DNA of 64,000 nt from Pseudoalteromonas sp. T1lg88 (GCF_002964765.1 NZ_PQCF01000032.1:682001-746000), one strand, 5' to 3'. Numbered from the stretch's first letter, positions 18,501-28,066 are shown. The notes: generated by a model not told the origin, from the letters alone. A program made the numbers and translations.

Positions 18501-19640
18501 TTAATTTAGAGTGAGGCGTTTGGCCATAGCCGCAATCCCAGGGTATTGCTCCTCGGGCAGATACTCAACCAACGTCGCTAAACGCTCACCCAAGGCATGC
18601 AGGTTATCGGCACTGACGTTAATATGCCCCATTTTACGCCCAGGCTTTACGCCCTTACCGTACCAGTGGCTGCGGGTTTGCGCTACGCTAAGTACCTCGG
18701 CTGGAATAGCCGCCTGACCCAACACATTGATCATTGCGCTTGGACGCAATAAGGCAGTGTCACCTAACGGCAAACCGGCAACGGCACGCACATGGTTTTC
18801 AAACTGACAGCTATAGGCGCCCTGTTGTGTCCAGTGCCCAGAGTTATGCACCCGTGGTGCAATTTCATTAACCAGAAGTTGGCCGTCAACATCAAAGAAC
18901 TCTATGGCCAGTACGCCCACATAATTAAGCGCATTCGCCAATTTGCTATAGGCGTCAATGGCTTGCTGTTGCACGCTGTCATTTACTAATCCGGCCACAG
19001 ACAAAGTGAGTACACCGTTAGTGTGTTCATTCTCTGTTACCGGGTAGATGGCTACATTACCCTCTTGATCACGGGCGCCGATCACCGACACTTCGCGCTC
19101 GAATGGGATCATTTTTTCGCAAATGATGCTGTGCTCAGGGTCTTTTTCTAAAAACTCACGCATTTCGGCCCAAATCTGTTCCGCATCCGCGGCGTCTTTT
19201 AAGCGCCATTGACCCTTGCCATCATATCCTGCCTGACAGGTTTTAATCACCAGGGGTAAGGCCAACTCAGAAATAGCTTTATCCAGGTGGCTACGCTCGG
19301 TTACCAGCACATAAGGGGCGCTCGGTACACCAGCGCGCTCTAGCAAGGCTTTTTCTTTAGCTCGGTCACCACCGCAGGCAATGGCTTCTTCGCCAGGGAA
19401 GAACTTACCGCTTTGCTCACACTGCGCCAATACATCCGCAGGAATATGCTCGAATTCAGCGGTAATGCGCTCGCTCTGTGCGATCGCCTGCTCCAGCGTT
19501 AATTCATAGGTTTCACCGGTTACCGGGTGGACCACCTGCTTTGAGCCTACATCATAGGCACGGATATGAATATCCAAAGGCGCGCCAACAAGCGCCATCA
19601 TTCGCGCTAATTGTCCCGCACCAAGCACTAACATCTTCAT
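18501..19640 (-). CDS. purK: 5-(carboxyamino)imidazole ribonucleotide synthase
   Basis: ATP-grasp enzyme that carboxylates AIR to N5-CAIR in purine synthesis. The 379-residue protein shows the N-terminal GAGQLARMMALVG motif, the ATP-grasp core (VIKTCQAGYDGKGQW), the metal-binding IEFFDVDGQLLVNEIAPRVHNSGHWT segment and HINVSAD near the C-terminus. It lies 12 bases downstream of purE in the same minus-strand operon, the usual purEK order. No purine-repressor box was recognised upstream. Confidence 0.95.
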   Translation of the reverse strand: MKMLVLGAGQLARMMALVGAPLDIHIRAYDVGSKQVVHPVTGETYELTLEQAIAQSERITAEFEHIPADVLAQCEQSGKFFPGEEAIACGGDRAKEKALLERAGVPSAPYVLVTERSHLDKAISELALPLVIKTCQAGYDGKGQWRLKDAADAEQIWAEMREFLEKDPEHSIICEKMIPFEREVSVIGARDQEGNVAIYPVTENEHTNGVLTLSVAGLVNDSVQQQAIDAYSKLANALNYVGVLAIEFFDVDGQLLVNEIAPRVHNSGHWTQQGAYSCQFENHVRAVAGLPLGDTALLRPSAMINVLGQAAIPAEVLSVAQTRSHWYGKGVKPGRKMGHINVSADNLHALGERLATLVEYLPEEQYPGIAAMAKRLTLN

Positions 19641-19652
19641 GGCTACCGGACC

Positions 19653-20135
19653 TTATTCAGCTGGGTTTGTGTTAGCTAAAACGGTATCGGTTTGCTCTTT
19701 ACGGAAAGCATCGATTTTTGCCAATAACTCAGGCTGTTGACAGCCTAAGATCTGTGCCGCTAACAAGCCAGCATTGGCCGCACCCGGATCGCCAATGGCT
19801 AGCGTGCCTACGGCAACGCCTTTAGGTATTTGGCAAATAGAGAGCAATGAATCAACACCGTTTAGGGCTTTAGACTTCACAGGTACACCCAGCACTGGTA
19901 GTGAAGTGAAGGCAGCAGCCATACCTGGTAGGTGAGCAGCACCGCCGGCACCGGCGATAATTACCTTGATACCACGCTCGGCGGCAGATGAGGCATAATC
20001 GGCCAACAATTGAGGAGTACGGTGCGCCGAAACAACCTTGGTTTCATAGTCGATGCCAAATTTATCCAACATATCCGCTGCATGTTGCATAGTGGGCCAA
20101 TCAGACTTGGAACCCATAATAATACCTACTTTCAT
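19653..20135 (-). CDS. purE: N5-carboxyaminoimidazole ribonucleotide mutase
   Basis: Converts N5-CAIR to CAIR, the step after PurK. The 160-residue class I PurE has GSKSDWPTM, the catalytic histidine in SAHRTP, and [14 protein letters not shown]. The start at 20135 is preferred over the in-frame 20183 because GGAG lies eight bases upstream and [12 protein letters not shown] is the family N-terminus. It is the first gene of purEK. A short hairpin (GTTGGC/GCCAAC) about 110 bases upstream is unexplained. Confidence 0.95.
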   Translation of the reverse strand: MKVGIIMGSKSDWPTMQHAADMLDKFGIDYETKVVSAHRTPQLLADYASSAAERGIKVIIAGAGGAAHLPGMAAAFTSLPVLGVPVKSKALNGVDSLLSICQIPKGVAVGTLAIGDPGAANAGLLAAQILGCQQPELLAKIDAFRKEQTDTVLANTNPAE

Positions 20136-20327
20136 TGTCACTCCTCGGGTCAATAACGATACCAATTTAACTATGGTTTTCACTAAGCTTTAGTGCGCCG
20201 GCGCCAAGCTATCACACTTGAGGGGTACGCCCGCCCATAGCTGTTGGCCATTTGCCAACAATAAGTTGCGGCGCATTATACAAAAAAGCCAGATAAAAAG
20301 CATGCCAAGTTGGCCGATAAAATGGCC

Positions 20328-20540
20328 TTATTCTGACTTACCATGCTGCTTGTTTTGCTGAGCTTCACGCCACGCCAGTGTAAACTCCTTAGGCCCTAAG
20401 ATAAGTGCCAAGAGCACTAAGCCACCTGGCAGTAAAATTGCTTTGAGTATAGGACCTAGGATATAACTATAAAAAACAATAAATGGCATAAAGAGGATAT
20501 ACCCAAGCACCCAAGTAACGGGGTTAGTGTCTGATTTCAT
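20328..20540 (-). CDS. Small membrane protein next to a TetR regulator
   Basis: A 70-residue protein with two hydrophobic segments (about 8-29 and 31-48) and a charged C-terminal tail (WREAQQNKQHGKSE). The family was not recognised. It is transcribed divergently from the TetR gene, and its start lies 25 bases from the first palindromic operator, so it is probably under TetR control. A minus-strand start with a normal leader and the conserved-looking topology support it as a real gene. Function unknown. Confidence 0.7.
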   Translation of the reverse strand: MKSDTNPVTWVLGYILFMPFIVFYSYILGPILKAILLPGGLVLLALILGPKEFTLAWREAQQNKQHGKSE

Positions 20541-20564
20541 GCTGTTTTCCTTAACGATTTAAAA

Positions 20565-20600
20565 ATGAGCGCGCTCATTATAATAATTGAGCGCGCTCAA
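20565..20600. promoter_or_regulatory. Twin palindromic operator for the adjacent TetR regulator
   Basis: Two perfect 14-bp palindromes, ATGAGCGCGCTCAT (20565-20578) and TTGAGCGCGCTCAA (20587-20600), share the core TGAGCGCGCTCA. Their centres are 22 bp apart, two helical turns. They sit between the divergent small membrane protein and TetR genes, where a dimeric repressor would block both promoters. Binding by the neighbouring TetR protein is inferred from position. Confidence 0.85.
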
Positions 20601-20624
20601 TTTCAACTCTTTAGCAGGCATTTT

Positions 20625-21176
20625 GTGAGCAATAACCAAGTAGGAAACAAGGTAATAAGCAAAAAGCAGTTAACCCGGGAGCGCATCTTGGATGCAGCTT
20701 GGCAACTATTCCTGGAGCATGGCTTTGCCGCCACTTCTACACGCGATATTGCCAAACAGGCCCAGGTAGCCAATGGCACCCTGTTTACCCACTTTGAAAA
20801 TAAAGACGATTTGTTACGCCAACTTATGCTGATGCATATAGATAAAGTGATAGCCAGCGCTAAACGTGAAGATACCTTCGAGCAGCCGAAGCTGAAAATG
20901 CGTCACTATGCTCTGCACCTCTATCGTTTCTATTTACAGCACACGGAATTCAGCAAGTCCTTATTGCAGGGCCTAGTATGGCAAGGCGCGTTTTTCAGCG
21001 CGCAGATGGAGGCATTTAAAAAGTTACTGTTCGATGGTACGCGTCAATACGATGAGGTGCGAGCCGCGGCCATGATGGACTGCTATTTTATGACCTTAAT
21101 TGAAGGCCTTAACAGCGAAAACCCGGATGTCTCTACCCTAGTTCGTCGTTTGAGCGCTAAGATAGCGCTGTTATAG
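20625..21176 (+). CDS. TetR/AcrR-family transcriptional regulator
   Basis: A 183-residue repressor with an N-terminal TetR helix-turn-helix (RERILDAAWQLFLEHGFAATSTRDIAKQAQVANGTLFTHFENKDDLL, about residues 17-62) and a helical ligand domain. The likely start is GTG at 20625 (VSNNQVGNKV) after AGCAGG. The in-frame ATG at 20565 lies inside the operator palindrome and would translate it, so it is rejected. It is convergent with the GNAT gene 12 bases away. Ligand unknown; autoregulation and control of the divergent membrane protein are likely. Confidence 0.88.
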   Translation: MSNNQVGNKVISKKQLTRERILDAAWQLFLEHGFAATSTRDIAKQAQVANGTLFTHFENKDDLLRQLMLMHIDKVIASAKREDTFEQPKLKMRHYALHLYRFYLQHTEFSKSLLQGLVWQGAFFSAQMEAFKKLLFDGTRQYDEVRAAAMMDCYFMTLIEGLNSENPDVSTLVRRLSAKIALL

Positions 21177-21187
21177 GCCGAGAATGC

Positions 21188-21673
21188 CTAGGAGCGAGGA
21201 AGCCAGGGCAATTGATAGACCCCAGGCTCACTGCACACAAAGCCAAGGCGTTGCAGCAGCTTAATACTGCGCAGGTTATCCAGATGCACCCGGGCTTGTA
21301 TTGTGGTTACATCGGCGCCCATATACTGCTGCCCCTCGGACAATAATAAAGACAAGGCACTATGCATTAGGCCTTGCCCCCAAAACAGGGGGTGGAGTTC
21401 ATAGCCAATTTTAGCCACCTTGGTATGGGCATCATAAATGCCACAGCTGCCCACTACTTGCTCCTGATAGACGATAGCCATGCGTACTCCTTCACCCGTA
21501 AGTAGCAGCTCTATGTCCCCTTGAATAATATCTTGAACCTCGGATGGGTTTGAAGGAAGGGCATAATCGTTATAGCGACTGACTTCTTGGTGCGTAAGTA
21601 TACCATAGAGGGCCGACACGTCTTTATGCCGTATTGGGCGAAGCGCCAATGAGGCTTCCTGGCAATGGATCAT
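21188..21673 (-). CDS. GNAT-family N-acetyltransferase (RimJ/RimL-like)
   Basis: A 161-residue acetyltransferase of the ribosomal-protein or small-molecule type. Visible features are the N-terminal LRPIRHKDVSALYGIL strand-helix, the beta-4/acetyl-CoA segment KIGYELHPLFWGQGLMHSAL (Q/RxxGxG/A equivalent WGQGLM) and the C-terminal NLRSIKLLQRLGF motif typical of RimJ/RimL. The substrate cannot be inferred. Its 3' end lies next to the TetR 3' end. Confidence 0.88.
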   Translation of the reverse strand: MIHCQEASLALRPIRHKDVSALYGILTHQEVSRYNDYALPSNPSEVQDIIQGDIELLLTGEGVRMAIVYQEQVVGSCGIYDAHTKVAKIGYELHPLFWGQGLMHSALSLLLSEGQQYMGADVTTIQARVHLDNLRSIKLLQRLGFVCSEPGVYQLPWLPRS

Positions 21674-21752
21674 GAAACTTAGCTCGCAGAGGTTGAGTTG
21701 CGGGATTATTGCCTTAAACTAGGGCCATCAGCAAGTTTAAAACGGCAAGCGA

Positions 21753-21959
21753 ATGAGCCAAGCACAATTTATCATGGTGCCCCCCACCACAACAGTATAC
21801 TGCCCAGAGCGTGGCGAGGGATGGACGCTAACGGGGATCACCGGCCTGGACGAATATACCTCGGTGATGTTTGGCGGGGTGCGTTATACCCTGTCGGCCA
21901 AGGAAATCGTTGAGCAACTGCTGCCTAATCAGCAAGCGCGCGAACAAGCGGGCAGCTAG
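21753..21959 (+). CDS. Small hypothetical protein
   Basis: A 68-residue soluble protein (begins MSQAQFIMVPPTTTVYCPERG). No recognised domain. A strong terminator starts nine bases after its stop, which supports a real transcription unit. The ribosome binding site is weak (GGCAAG). It lies between the GNAT and htpX genes. An overlapping frame from 21698 reads as arginine- and histidine-rich text and is taken as a shadow. Confidence 0.6.
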   Translation: MSQAQFIMVPPTTTVYCPERGEGWTLTGITGLDEYTSVMFGGVRYTLSAKEIVEQLLPNQQAREQAGS

Positions 21960-21967
21960 AACCAATA

Positions 21968-21992
21968 AAAAAGGGCCTTTCGGCCCTTTTTT
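21968..21992. terminator. Bidirectional terminator before htpX 3' end
   Basis: Stem AAGGGCC/GGCCCTT with a TTTC loop, flanked by A and T tracts. It serves the small plus-strand gene and the convergent htpX gene. Confidence 0.9.
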
Positions 21993-22002
21993 ATTATTAC
22001 TT

Positions 22003-22863
22003 TTACTTTAACGCGTTAATACGCGCATCCAACGGTGGGTGCGAAGCAAACAACTCGCCGATTGAACGCCCCGAGGCAATACCAAAGGCCATCATAGAAC
22101 CTTCTAGCTGCGACTCACGGTTGCCCTTTAAGCGCTCCAGTGCGGCACGCATCTTATTGGCACCAACTAGTTCCGCAGCCCCTCGGTCAGCGGCATATTC
22201 GCGTTTACGGCTGAAGTAGGCCACAACCACGGAAGCAAGCACACCAAAGAGAATTTGAAACAGCATATCAAAGATGAAGTATGTCCAGCTTGGGCCGCTT
22301 TCTTCTTCATTGCCGCTTAGGAAGTTATCCACCACCCCGGCAAGTACTTTCGCCAGGAAGATGACAAAGGTGTTCACCACGCCTTGGATCAGCGTCAGGG
22401 TAACCATATCACCGTTAGCCACGTGCGATACCTCATGAGCCAGTACCGCCTGCGCTTCATCCTGGGTCATGTTATGAAGTAAACCACTGCTTACCGCTAC
22501 TAAGGCATTGTTTTTAGACGGGCCGGTAGCAAAAGCGTTGATCTCAGGGCTATCGTAAATCGCCACCTCGGGCATTTTAATACCGCGCTGCTGTGCCTGC
22601 TCGGCTACTGTGGCCACCAGCCATTGCTCGGTTTCGGTACGCGCCTGTTCGATAACATAGGCGCCAGTTGAACGCTTAGCTATCCATTTCGACATGGCTA
22701 AAGAAATAAAGGCGCCGCCAAAGCCAAATACTGCAGCGATCACTAAGATCCCGCCCATGCTGCGCGAGGAAATGCCTAAAACTGCAAAAATAATCGATAA
22801 CACCACCCCTAGGACCAGCATTACCGCTAGGTTGGTCAATAAAAAAAGCACTACACGCTTCAT
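22003..22863 (-). CDS. htpX: Membrane zinc protease HtpX
   Basis: Inner-membrane heat-shock metalloprotease that helps FtsH remove misfolded membrane proteins. The 286-residue protein has two N-terminal membrane segments (about 5-30 and 35-55), the zinc site HEVSH with a downstream Glu ([12 protein letters not shown]), two further membrane segments, and the C-terminal SHPPLDARI motif. Length and motif order match E. coli HtpX. The 205-bp upstream region was not assigned a specific heat-shock promoter. Confidence 0.95.
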   Translation of the reverse strand: MKRVVLFLLTNLAVMLVLGVVLSIIFAVLGISSRSMGGILVIAAVFGFGGAFISLAMSKWIAKRSTGAYVIEQARTETEQWLVATVAEQAQQRGIKMPEVAIYDSPEINAFATGPSKNNALVAVSSGLLHNMTQDEAQAVLAHEVSHVANGDMVTLTLIQGVVNTFVIFLAKVLAGVVDNFLSGNEEESGPSWTYFIFDMLFQILFGVLASVVVAYFSRKREYAADRGAAELVGANKMRAALERLKGNRESQLEGSMMAFGIASGRSIGELFASHPPLDARINALK

Positions 22864-23068
22864 ACGTCATTCTCCAATCGAGTAAGATTATTCATTAGGG
22901 GTCTCCCTTAGCTGGGGTCCAGCGCTTACGGGGCATCCTGACCCATAATGGATAGCATCACTCTCGGCTCTATGAGTCCTATATATAGGCTAACCATGAC
23001 AGCATCAAGACATTGTAACTTAAACAATTGTAAAGAGTTGTAACAAGATGCCAGAGGAAGGAAAAGCG

Positions 23069-23749
23069 CTAGCGCAGCGCCAGCACATCCAATAAGGTGC
23101 CATGAATACGCAGTTTTGGGGTGCCCTCAGTATAAGGACTCTCGGCCAGCATGGGCACAGGCATGCGCGCCTTTAAGGTGGCCAAATTGGCATCGTATTC
23201 GGCCATGTCAGGGTCAACCTGATTGGCTATCCACCCAGCTACCTCCACTCCTTGCTGTTGCAGGGACGCCATGGTGAGCAAGGCATGATTTAAACAGCCG
23301 AGCTTCATGCCGACCACCAAGATCACAGGGAGTTTGGCCGCCACCACCCAGTCGCTAAGTAACTCTTGATCATTGATAGGCAATAACCAGCCCCCGGCAC
23401 CCTCGGTAAGCAAGATATCTGCGTCCAAGGCGCTGATCTCTTCATACGCCTTATTTAGCTTGGCCAGTGTGATTTGTTCACCCTGTTGCGCTGCGGCAAT
23501 ATGAGGAGCTATGGGCGGCTCATAAATAAAGGGGTTTACCTGCTCGTAAAGTGCTTGCGTATTACCGCTTTCAATTAATGTCAGCGCATCGGTATTAACC
23601 AGACGACCAAAGGCCTGCTCGGCACCGGCAGCTATGGGTTTAAAGCCCAAAGCCTTGCGTTTATGTTGTACAGCCAATTTCAGCAGCAGACTGGTTACAT
23701 GGGTTTTACCGGCATCCGTGTCCGTGGCGGTAATAAAAAATTGCTTCAT
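23069..23749 (-). CDS. bioD: Dethiobiotin synthetase
   Basis: Closes the ureido ring of dethiobiotin from DAPA, CO2 and ATP. The 226-residue protein has the P-loop (TATDTDAGKTHVTS), the KPIAAG substrate segment and TEGAGGWLLPI. It overlaps the bioC stop by four bases (ATGA), so it is translationally coupled. It is the last gene of bioBFCD, with no obvious hairpin terminator immediately after. Confidence 0.95.
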   Translation of the reverse strand: MKQFFITATDTDAGKTHVTSLLLKLAVQHKRKALGFKPIAAGAEQAFGRLVNTDALTLIESGNTQALYEQVNPFIYEPPIAPHIAAAQQGEQITLAKLNKAYEEISALDADILLTEGAGGWLLPINDQELLSDWVVAAKLPVILVVGMKLGCLNHALLTMASLQQQGVEVAGWIANQVDPDMAEYDANLATLKARMPVPMLAESPYTEGTPKLRIHGTLLDVLALR

Positions 23750-24489
23750 TTAATAAGTTCCAAAAAGACCACGTTATAGCTCAGGGCAACCTCTGGGATG
23801 TCGCCCCCTAAGCACTGCAACACTTGAAGATATTCGCCCTTGGTAAGCGCCTTATGGCCCTGCTCGGCACTGTTTGCCCCTATGGCAGATAAGCTTTTTA
23901 ACGCATCCTTGGCACTTGCATAGGTGTCGTACAAGGGCAACTCTTGCTGCCAATTGACATTAAAACCGGCATTGTGCGCTGCACCTTGTATTTCTTCAAA
24001 GCTAGCGAAATGATTAATCGCCGCTCGCCCTATACCGGCAAACGCGTTTTTTACCTCAACCAAAGAGCCAGCGGCAACTATGGCCAAAAAAGCACGCCCC
24101 TTAGGTTTAAGCACGCGGTAAAGCTCGGCCAGGGCGATGTTTAAATCACTGGACCATTGCATGGCAAAGTTACTAAATACCGTATCCAGACAGTTGGCCT
24201 GCAGCGGCAGCGCGTCCATATCGGCACAGAGCTTAATGCTTTGCGTACGAATTTGTGCCAGCATCGAGGGCGATAAATCAAGGGCTATCAGGGCATCGCT
24301 TTGCGCCGCAAGAGCCGCGCTGTTAACACCGGGCCCCGCCCCTAAATCCAAACACAGCCCTAATGGCCGCTGTGCTAGATGTGCTAACAGCACCTCGCTG
24401 GCACTGGCCTGCACGCGGGCATGATGCTGATAACGACCCGCCGCCTTGGAAAAGTGGGATTGGGTTTGTTGTTTTAACGCCGCGCTCAT
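23746..24489 (-). CDS. bioC: Malonyl-ACP O-methyltransferase
   Basis: SAM-dependent methylation of malonyl-ACP, which disguises the biotin precursor for fatty-acid elongation. The 247-residue protein starts at 24489 in an ATGA overlap with bioF; a longer in-frame extension inside bioF is rejected. It shows the BioC N-terminus (FSKAAGRYQHHARVQ), the SAM motif LDLGAGPGVNS and the Asp-rich acidic loop (LIALDLS), then FSNFAMQW. Third gene of bioBFCD. Confidence 0.94.
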   Translation of the reverse strand: MSAALKQQTQSHFSKAAGRYQHHARVQASASEVLLAHLAQRPLGLCLDLGAGPGVNSAALAAQSDALIALDLSPSMLAQIRTQSIKLCADMDALPLQANCLDTVFSNFAMQWSSDLNIALAELYRVLKPKGRAFLAIVAAGSLVEVKNAFAGIGRAAINHFASFEEIQGAAHNAGFNVNWQQELPLYDTYASAKDALKSLSAIGANSAEQGHKALTKGEYLQVLQCLGGDIPEVALSYNVVFLELIK

Positions 24490-25625
24490 CGACAGGACTC
24501 CAGGGCCTTGACCAAGGTGTCTATATCCTGCTTTTGATGGGCAGCGGTCAGGGTAATGCGTAAACGCGCGGTATTGTGGGCAACCGTAGGCGGTCGAATG
24601 GCACTGAGCCAAATACCCTGCTCACGTAAATCGGTTTGCATTTGCAAGGCGCTTTCGCTGTCACCTACGATCAGCGGCTGAATTGGCGTCTGTGAGTCCA
24701 TTAATGCCAAAGACGCTTGCGCACAACGCTCTCTAAAATAAGCGATATTACGCGCCAGTTGCTGGCGCTCGGCGTGAGCGTCAAGCAATTGAGTAAGGCG
24801 CTGCTCGGTAACGGCGCATTGCAGCGGCGACACCGCGGTGGAATAAATATAATCGCGATTACTTTGTAATAACAGCTCAATCACAGGTGTTGAAGCCAAC
24901 ACCACTGCACCGTTGCTAGCCAGGGCCTTACCAAAGGTGATCACCAGAATATCCGGGCGGGCGCGCTCGTTATCTGTTTCGCCATAGGCTGTGCCCAAAC
25001 CATTCCCCAGCACGCCAAAACCATGGGCGTCATCAAGCATAAACCAGGCATCATGGGCTCGGCACAGGCTATGAATATCCGCAACCGGGGCGCAATCCCC
25101 GTCCATTGAGAACACGCCCTCACTGACCACCAGCTTGTTTTTCGCCTTGGATTTGGTCAAACGGGCCTGTAAGTGACTGATATTGTTATGATTAAAACGC
25201 TGCATAGCGGCATTGGCCTGTAGACCGCCGTCGATCAAACTGGCGTGATTAAGCTTATCCTGAACAATAAGCCCATCATTACTTTCTCCAAACAGGGCTT
25301 TTAATACGCTGATATTGGCGCTAAAGCCGCTCGGAAAAAGCATGGCAGCTTGGTAGCCAAGCAAATCACAAAAACGCTGCTCTAATGCTTGGTGGCAACG
25401 CTGATAGCCTGTAACCAAGGGAGAGCTGTGCGCGCCAGAGCGAGCATCAAGGCCAGACAAGGGTAAGTCCCCCAAGCCAAGATAGTCGTTGGAAGCAAAG
25501 TTAAGATAGTCCTTGCCAGCCACACGAATGCTGCGGGCACTGACCTCTTCCACCAGTACCCGACGACGCAACAGGTGTTGCTGCCGTCTGGTTTCTAATG
25601 CGTCATTGATATAGTCAAACGCCAT
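24486..25625 (-). CDS. bioF: 8-amino-7-oxononanoate synthase
   Basis: PLP enzyme that joins pimeloyl-ACP (or CoA) and alanine to form KAPA. The 379-residue protein has NFASNDYLGL, the PLP contacts (LDDAHGFGVLG) and the Schiff-base lysine in ITFGKALASNGA. It directly abuts the bioB stop and overlaps the bioC start, so it is within a tight operon. Length is normal for BioF. Confidence 0.95.
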   Translation of the reverse strand: MAFDYINDALETRRQQHLLRRRVLVEEVSARSIRVAGKDYLNFASNDYLGLGDLPLSGLDARSGAHSSPLVTGYQRCHQALEQRFCDLLGYQAAMLFPSGFSANISVLKALFGESNDGLIVQDKLNHASLIDGGLQANAAMQRFNHNNISHLQARLTKSKAKNKLVVSEGVFSMDGDCAPVADIHSLCRAHDAWFMLDDAHGFGVLGNGLGTAYGETDNERARPDILVITFGKALASNGAVVLASTPVIELLLQSNRDYIYSTAVSPLQCAVTEQRLTQLLDAHAERQQLARNIAYFRERCAQASLALMDSQTPIQPLIVGDSESALQMQTDLREQGIWLSAIRPPTVAHNTARLRITLTAAHQKQDIDTLVKALESCR

Positions 25626-26669
25626 TTATTTTGCTTCGTAGAACAGCTCAGATTCGGCCTTGTCGGCAATTGCCGAGCTTAGTGATGCCTCGTAGGCTTC
25701 ATCTGAATAGTCCTCCCCCTGAGCCGGGCGCATGCCTAGCTTACGAATAAGGTTCATATCCGTGTCTGCTTCCGGGTTTTCCGTGGTAAGTAGCTTATCA
25801 CCGTAGAAAATGGAGTTGGCACCAGCAAAGAAACACATGCTTTGCATCTGCTCGTTCATGGCCGTACGACCGGCAGACAAACGCACATAACTCTTCGGCA
25901 TCATGATACGCGCCACGGCTATGGTGCGGATAAATTCAAAGTGATCCAGGTCGTCAACATTTTCCAGCGGCGTACCCTTTACCTTAACAAGCATATTAAT
26001 TGGCACACTTTCTGGCTGTTTTGGCAAGTTAGCAAGCTGGATCAAAAGGCCGTATCTGTCTTTGGCCTGCTCACCCATACCGACGATACCGCCGGAGCAT
26101 ACCTTCATGCCGGCATCGCGAACATGATCTAGAGTGTCTAAACGGTCCTGATAGGTACGAGTAGTAATGATCTGCTGATAATACTCAGGCGAGGTGTCTA
26201 GGTTGTGGTTGTAATAGTCCAAACCGGCATCGCGCAACTGATGCGCCTTATCGTTATCCAGCATGCCCAGAGTCATACAGGTTTCAAGGCCAAGCTCTTT
26301 GACCTCACGAACCATTTTTTCGATATAAGGCATATCGCGGTCCTTAGGATCGGACCAAGCGGCGCCCATACAAAAACGGGTCGCGCCCTTTTGTTTTGCT
26401 AAACGGGCCTGCTCCACGACCTTTTCCACTTCCATCAGGCGCTCGCGCTCCAGGTCAGTTTTATAATGACCGGACTGAGGACAGTATTTGCAGTCTTCCG
26501 GACAGGCGCCGGTTTTAATCGATAGCAGGGTCGAGATCTGCACCTCATTGGGATTAAAGTGCTGCCTATGAATGCTCGCCGCCTTAAACAGAAGGTCGTT
26601 AAAAGGCATTTCGAAAAGGGCTTTTACTTGTTCATGGGTCCAGTTATGGCGGATTTCAGCCTGTTGCAT
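25626..26669 (-). CDS. bioB: Biotin synthase
   Basis: Radical SAM enzyme that inserts sulfur into dethiobiotin. The 347-residue protein has the 4Fe-4S motif [12 protein letters not shown], the C-terminal YxxxNxD segment ([13 protein letters not shown]), and the 2Fe-2S ligand region around [34 protein letters not shown]. First gene of bioBFCD, divergent from bioA, with the control region between them. Confidence 0.96.
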   Translation of the reverse strand: MQQAEIRHNWTHEQVKALFEMPFNDLLFKAASIHRQHFNPNEVQISTLLSIKTGACPEDCKYCPQSGHYKTDLERERLMEVEKVVEQARLAKQKGATRFCMGAAWSDPKDRDMPYIEKMVREVKELGLETCMTLGMLDNDKAHQLRDAGLDYYNHNLDTSPEYYQQIITTRTYQDRLDTLDHVRDAGMKVCSGGIVGMGEQAKDRYGLLIQLANLPKQPESVPINMLVKVKGTPLENVDDLDHFEFIRTIAVARIMMPKSYVRLSAGRTAMNEQMQSMCFFAGANSIFYGDKLLTTENPEADTDMNLIRKLGMRPAQGEDYSDEAYEASLSSAIADKAESELFYEAK

Positions 26670-26730
26670 AGGGTTCTCTTTATTATCGACGGTAAACTTA
26701 TTTTGTATCAGTCTACGAGTTGCCTTAGTA

Positions 26731-26762
26731 TTGTCAACGCCAGTGCAATGTTTAAAGTTTAC
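26731..26762. promoter_or_regulatory. Candidate BirA (biotin repressor) operator
   Basis: TTGTCAAC (26731-26738) and GTTTAC (26757-26762) form an inverted pair with an 18-base gap. E. coli bioO has the same gap between GTAAAC and GTTTAC. It lies between the divergent bioB and bioA genes, and its right half ends two bases before the bioA ATG. A further GGTAAACTT at 26691-26699 mirrors the AAGTTTACC at the right end and may be a second half-site. Repression of both bio units by biotin-loaded BirA is inferred. Confidence 0.65.
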
Positions 26763-26764
26763 CT

Positions 26765-28066
26765 ATGAACAATAATTATACAGAAAGCAATTCTATCGAT
26801 GTCGAGTTTGACCGTGACCATATTTGGCACCCCTACACCTCCATGCTTAAGCCCCTGCCCAACTACCCGGTCACCCATGCCCGCGGTACCCGCTTGCATT
26901 TAGCCAGTGGCGAGAGTTTGGTCGATGGCATGGCCTCGTGGTGGAGCGCACTGCATGGCTATAATCACCCACGCTTAAACCGGGCGCTGCAAGAGCAAAG
27001 CGAAAAAATGAGTCATGTGATGTTTGGTGGTATTACTCATGCCCCGGCGGTAGAACTGTGTAAAAAGCTGATTGCCATGACCCCGGCGCCACTGGATAAG
27101 GTGTTTTTGGCAGACGGTGGATCGGTCAGTGTTGAAGTGGCTATCAAAATGGCGCTGCAGTACTGGTTTAGCCAGGGTCATAAGCAAAAGCATAAGATAA
27201 TGACCCCACGCAAGGGCTATCATGGCGACACCTTTGCGGCGATGAGCGTATGCGATCCGGTTAATTCCATGCACAGCATGTATCGTGGCTTTTTGCCCGA
27301 GCAGATTTTTGTGCCGCAGCCACAAAGTGCCTTTGATGGCGAATTTAACGAGCATGAAGCGGAAGAATTAGCCCATTACTTTGCCGAGCATCATCAAGAC
27401 ATTGCCGCCTTTATTATCGAGCCCATAGTGCAAAATGCCGGCGGCATGAACTTCTATCACCCCGCATACCTAAAGACAGTGCGCGCCCTGTGCGACCAAT
27501 ATGATGTGCTGCTTATCTGCGACGAAATCGCCACCGGGTTTGGCCGCACCGGCAAGCTATTCGCCGTCGAGCATGCAGATATCTGCCCGGATATCATGTG
27601 TGTGGGCAAGGCCCTAACCGGCGGTTATATGACCTTAGCCGCCACCCTGACCACGGATAAGGTCGCCCGCGGCATTTGTAGTGGTGAAGCCGGTGTCCTA
27701 ATGCACGGCCCGACCTTTATGGGCAACCCCCTGGCCTGCGCCGTGGCCAACGCCAGCCTGAGCCTGTTACAGGAAAACGACTGGCAGCAACAGGTCGGCA
27801 ACATCAATCTTTGGCTACAACAACTGACGCGCTGTACGGAGCTTGATGCTGTGGTGTCGGTGCGCACCTTGGGCGCCATCGGCGTGGTGGAGCTCGATAG
27901 CAATGTCGATGTGGCTAAAATTCAGCGCTTTTTCGTAGCGAACGGGGTGTGGATCCGACCTTTCGGTAAACTTATCTACCTTATGCCACCTTTTGTGAGT
28001 TCAGAGCAGGACATAGAAACCCTGTGCAATGCCATTTACCAAGCCATTGCCGAAAGACATTACTAG
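26765..28066 (+). CDS. bioA: Adenosylmethionine-8-amino-7-oxononanoate aminotransferase
   Basis: PLP aminotransferase that makes DAPA from KAPA with SAM as amino donor. The 433-residue protein has HIWHPYTSM near the N-terminus (BioA hallmark), WWSALHGYNHPRLN, YHGDTFAAMS and the PLP Asp in CDEIATGFGRTGK. The Schiff-base lysine is in VGKALTGGYMTLAATLT. It is divergent from bioBFCD, the classical gammaproteobacterial layout. Confidence 0.95.
   Translation: MNNNYTESNSIDVEFDRDHIWHPYTSMLKPLPNYPVTHARGTRLHLASGESLVDGMASWWSALHGYNHPRLNRALQEQSEKMSHVMFGGITHAPAVELCKKLIAMTPAPLDKVFLADGGSVSVEVAIKMALQYWFSQGHKQKHKIMTPRKGYHGDTFAAMSVCDPVNSMHSMYRGFLPEQIFVPQPQSAFDGEFNEHEAEELAHYFAEHHQDIAAFIIEPIVQNAGGMNFYHPAYLKTVRALCDQYDVLLICDEIATGFGRTGKLFAVEHADICPDIMCVGKALTGGYMTLAATLTTDKVARGICSGEAGVLMHGPTFMGNPLACAVANASLSLLQENDWQQQVGNINLWLQQLTRCTELDAVVSVRTLGAIGVVELDSNVDVAKIQRFFVANGVWIRPFGKLIYLMPPFVSSEQDIETLCNAIYQAIAERHY

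Noticed and set aside
20565-20624. ATG at 20565 as the TetR start
   Set aside because: It lies in the operator palindrome and the extra 20 residues precede any domain; the GTG at 20625 has a better ribosome binding site.
24490-24612. N-terminal extension of bioC into bioF
   Set aside because: It reads the bioF gene in another frame; the ATGA overlap at 24486-24489 gives the correct BioC start.
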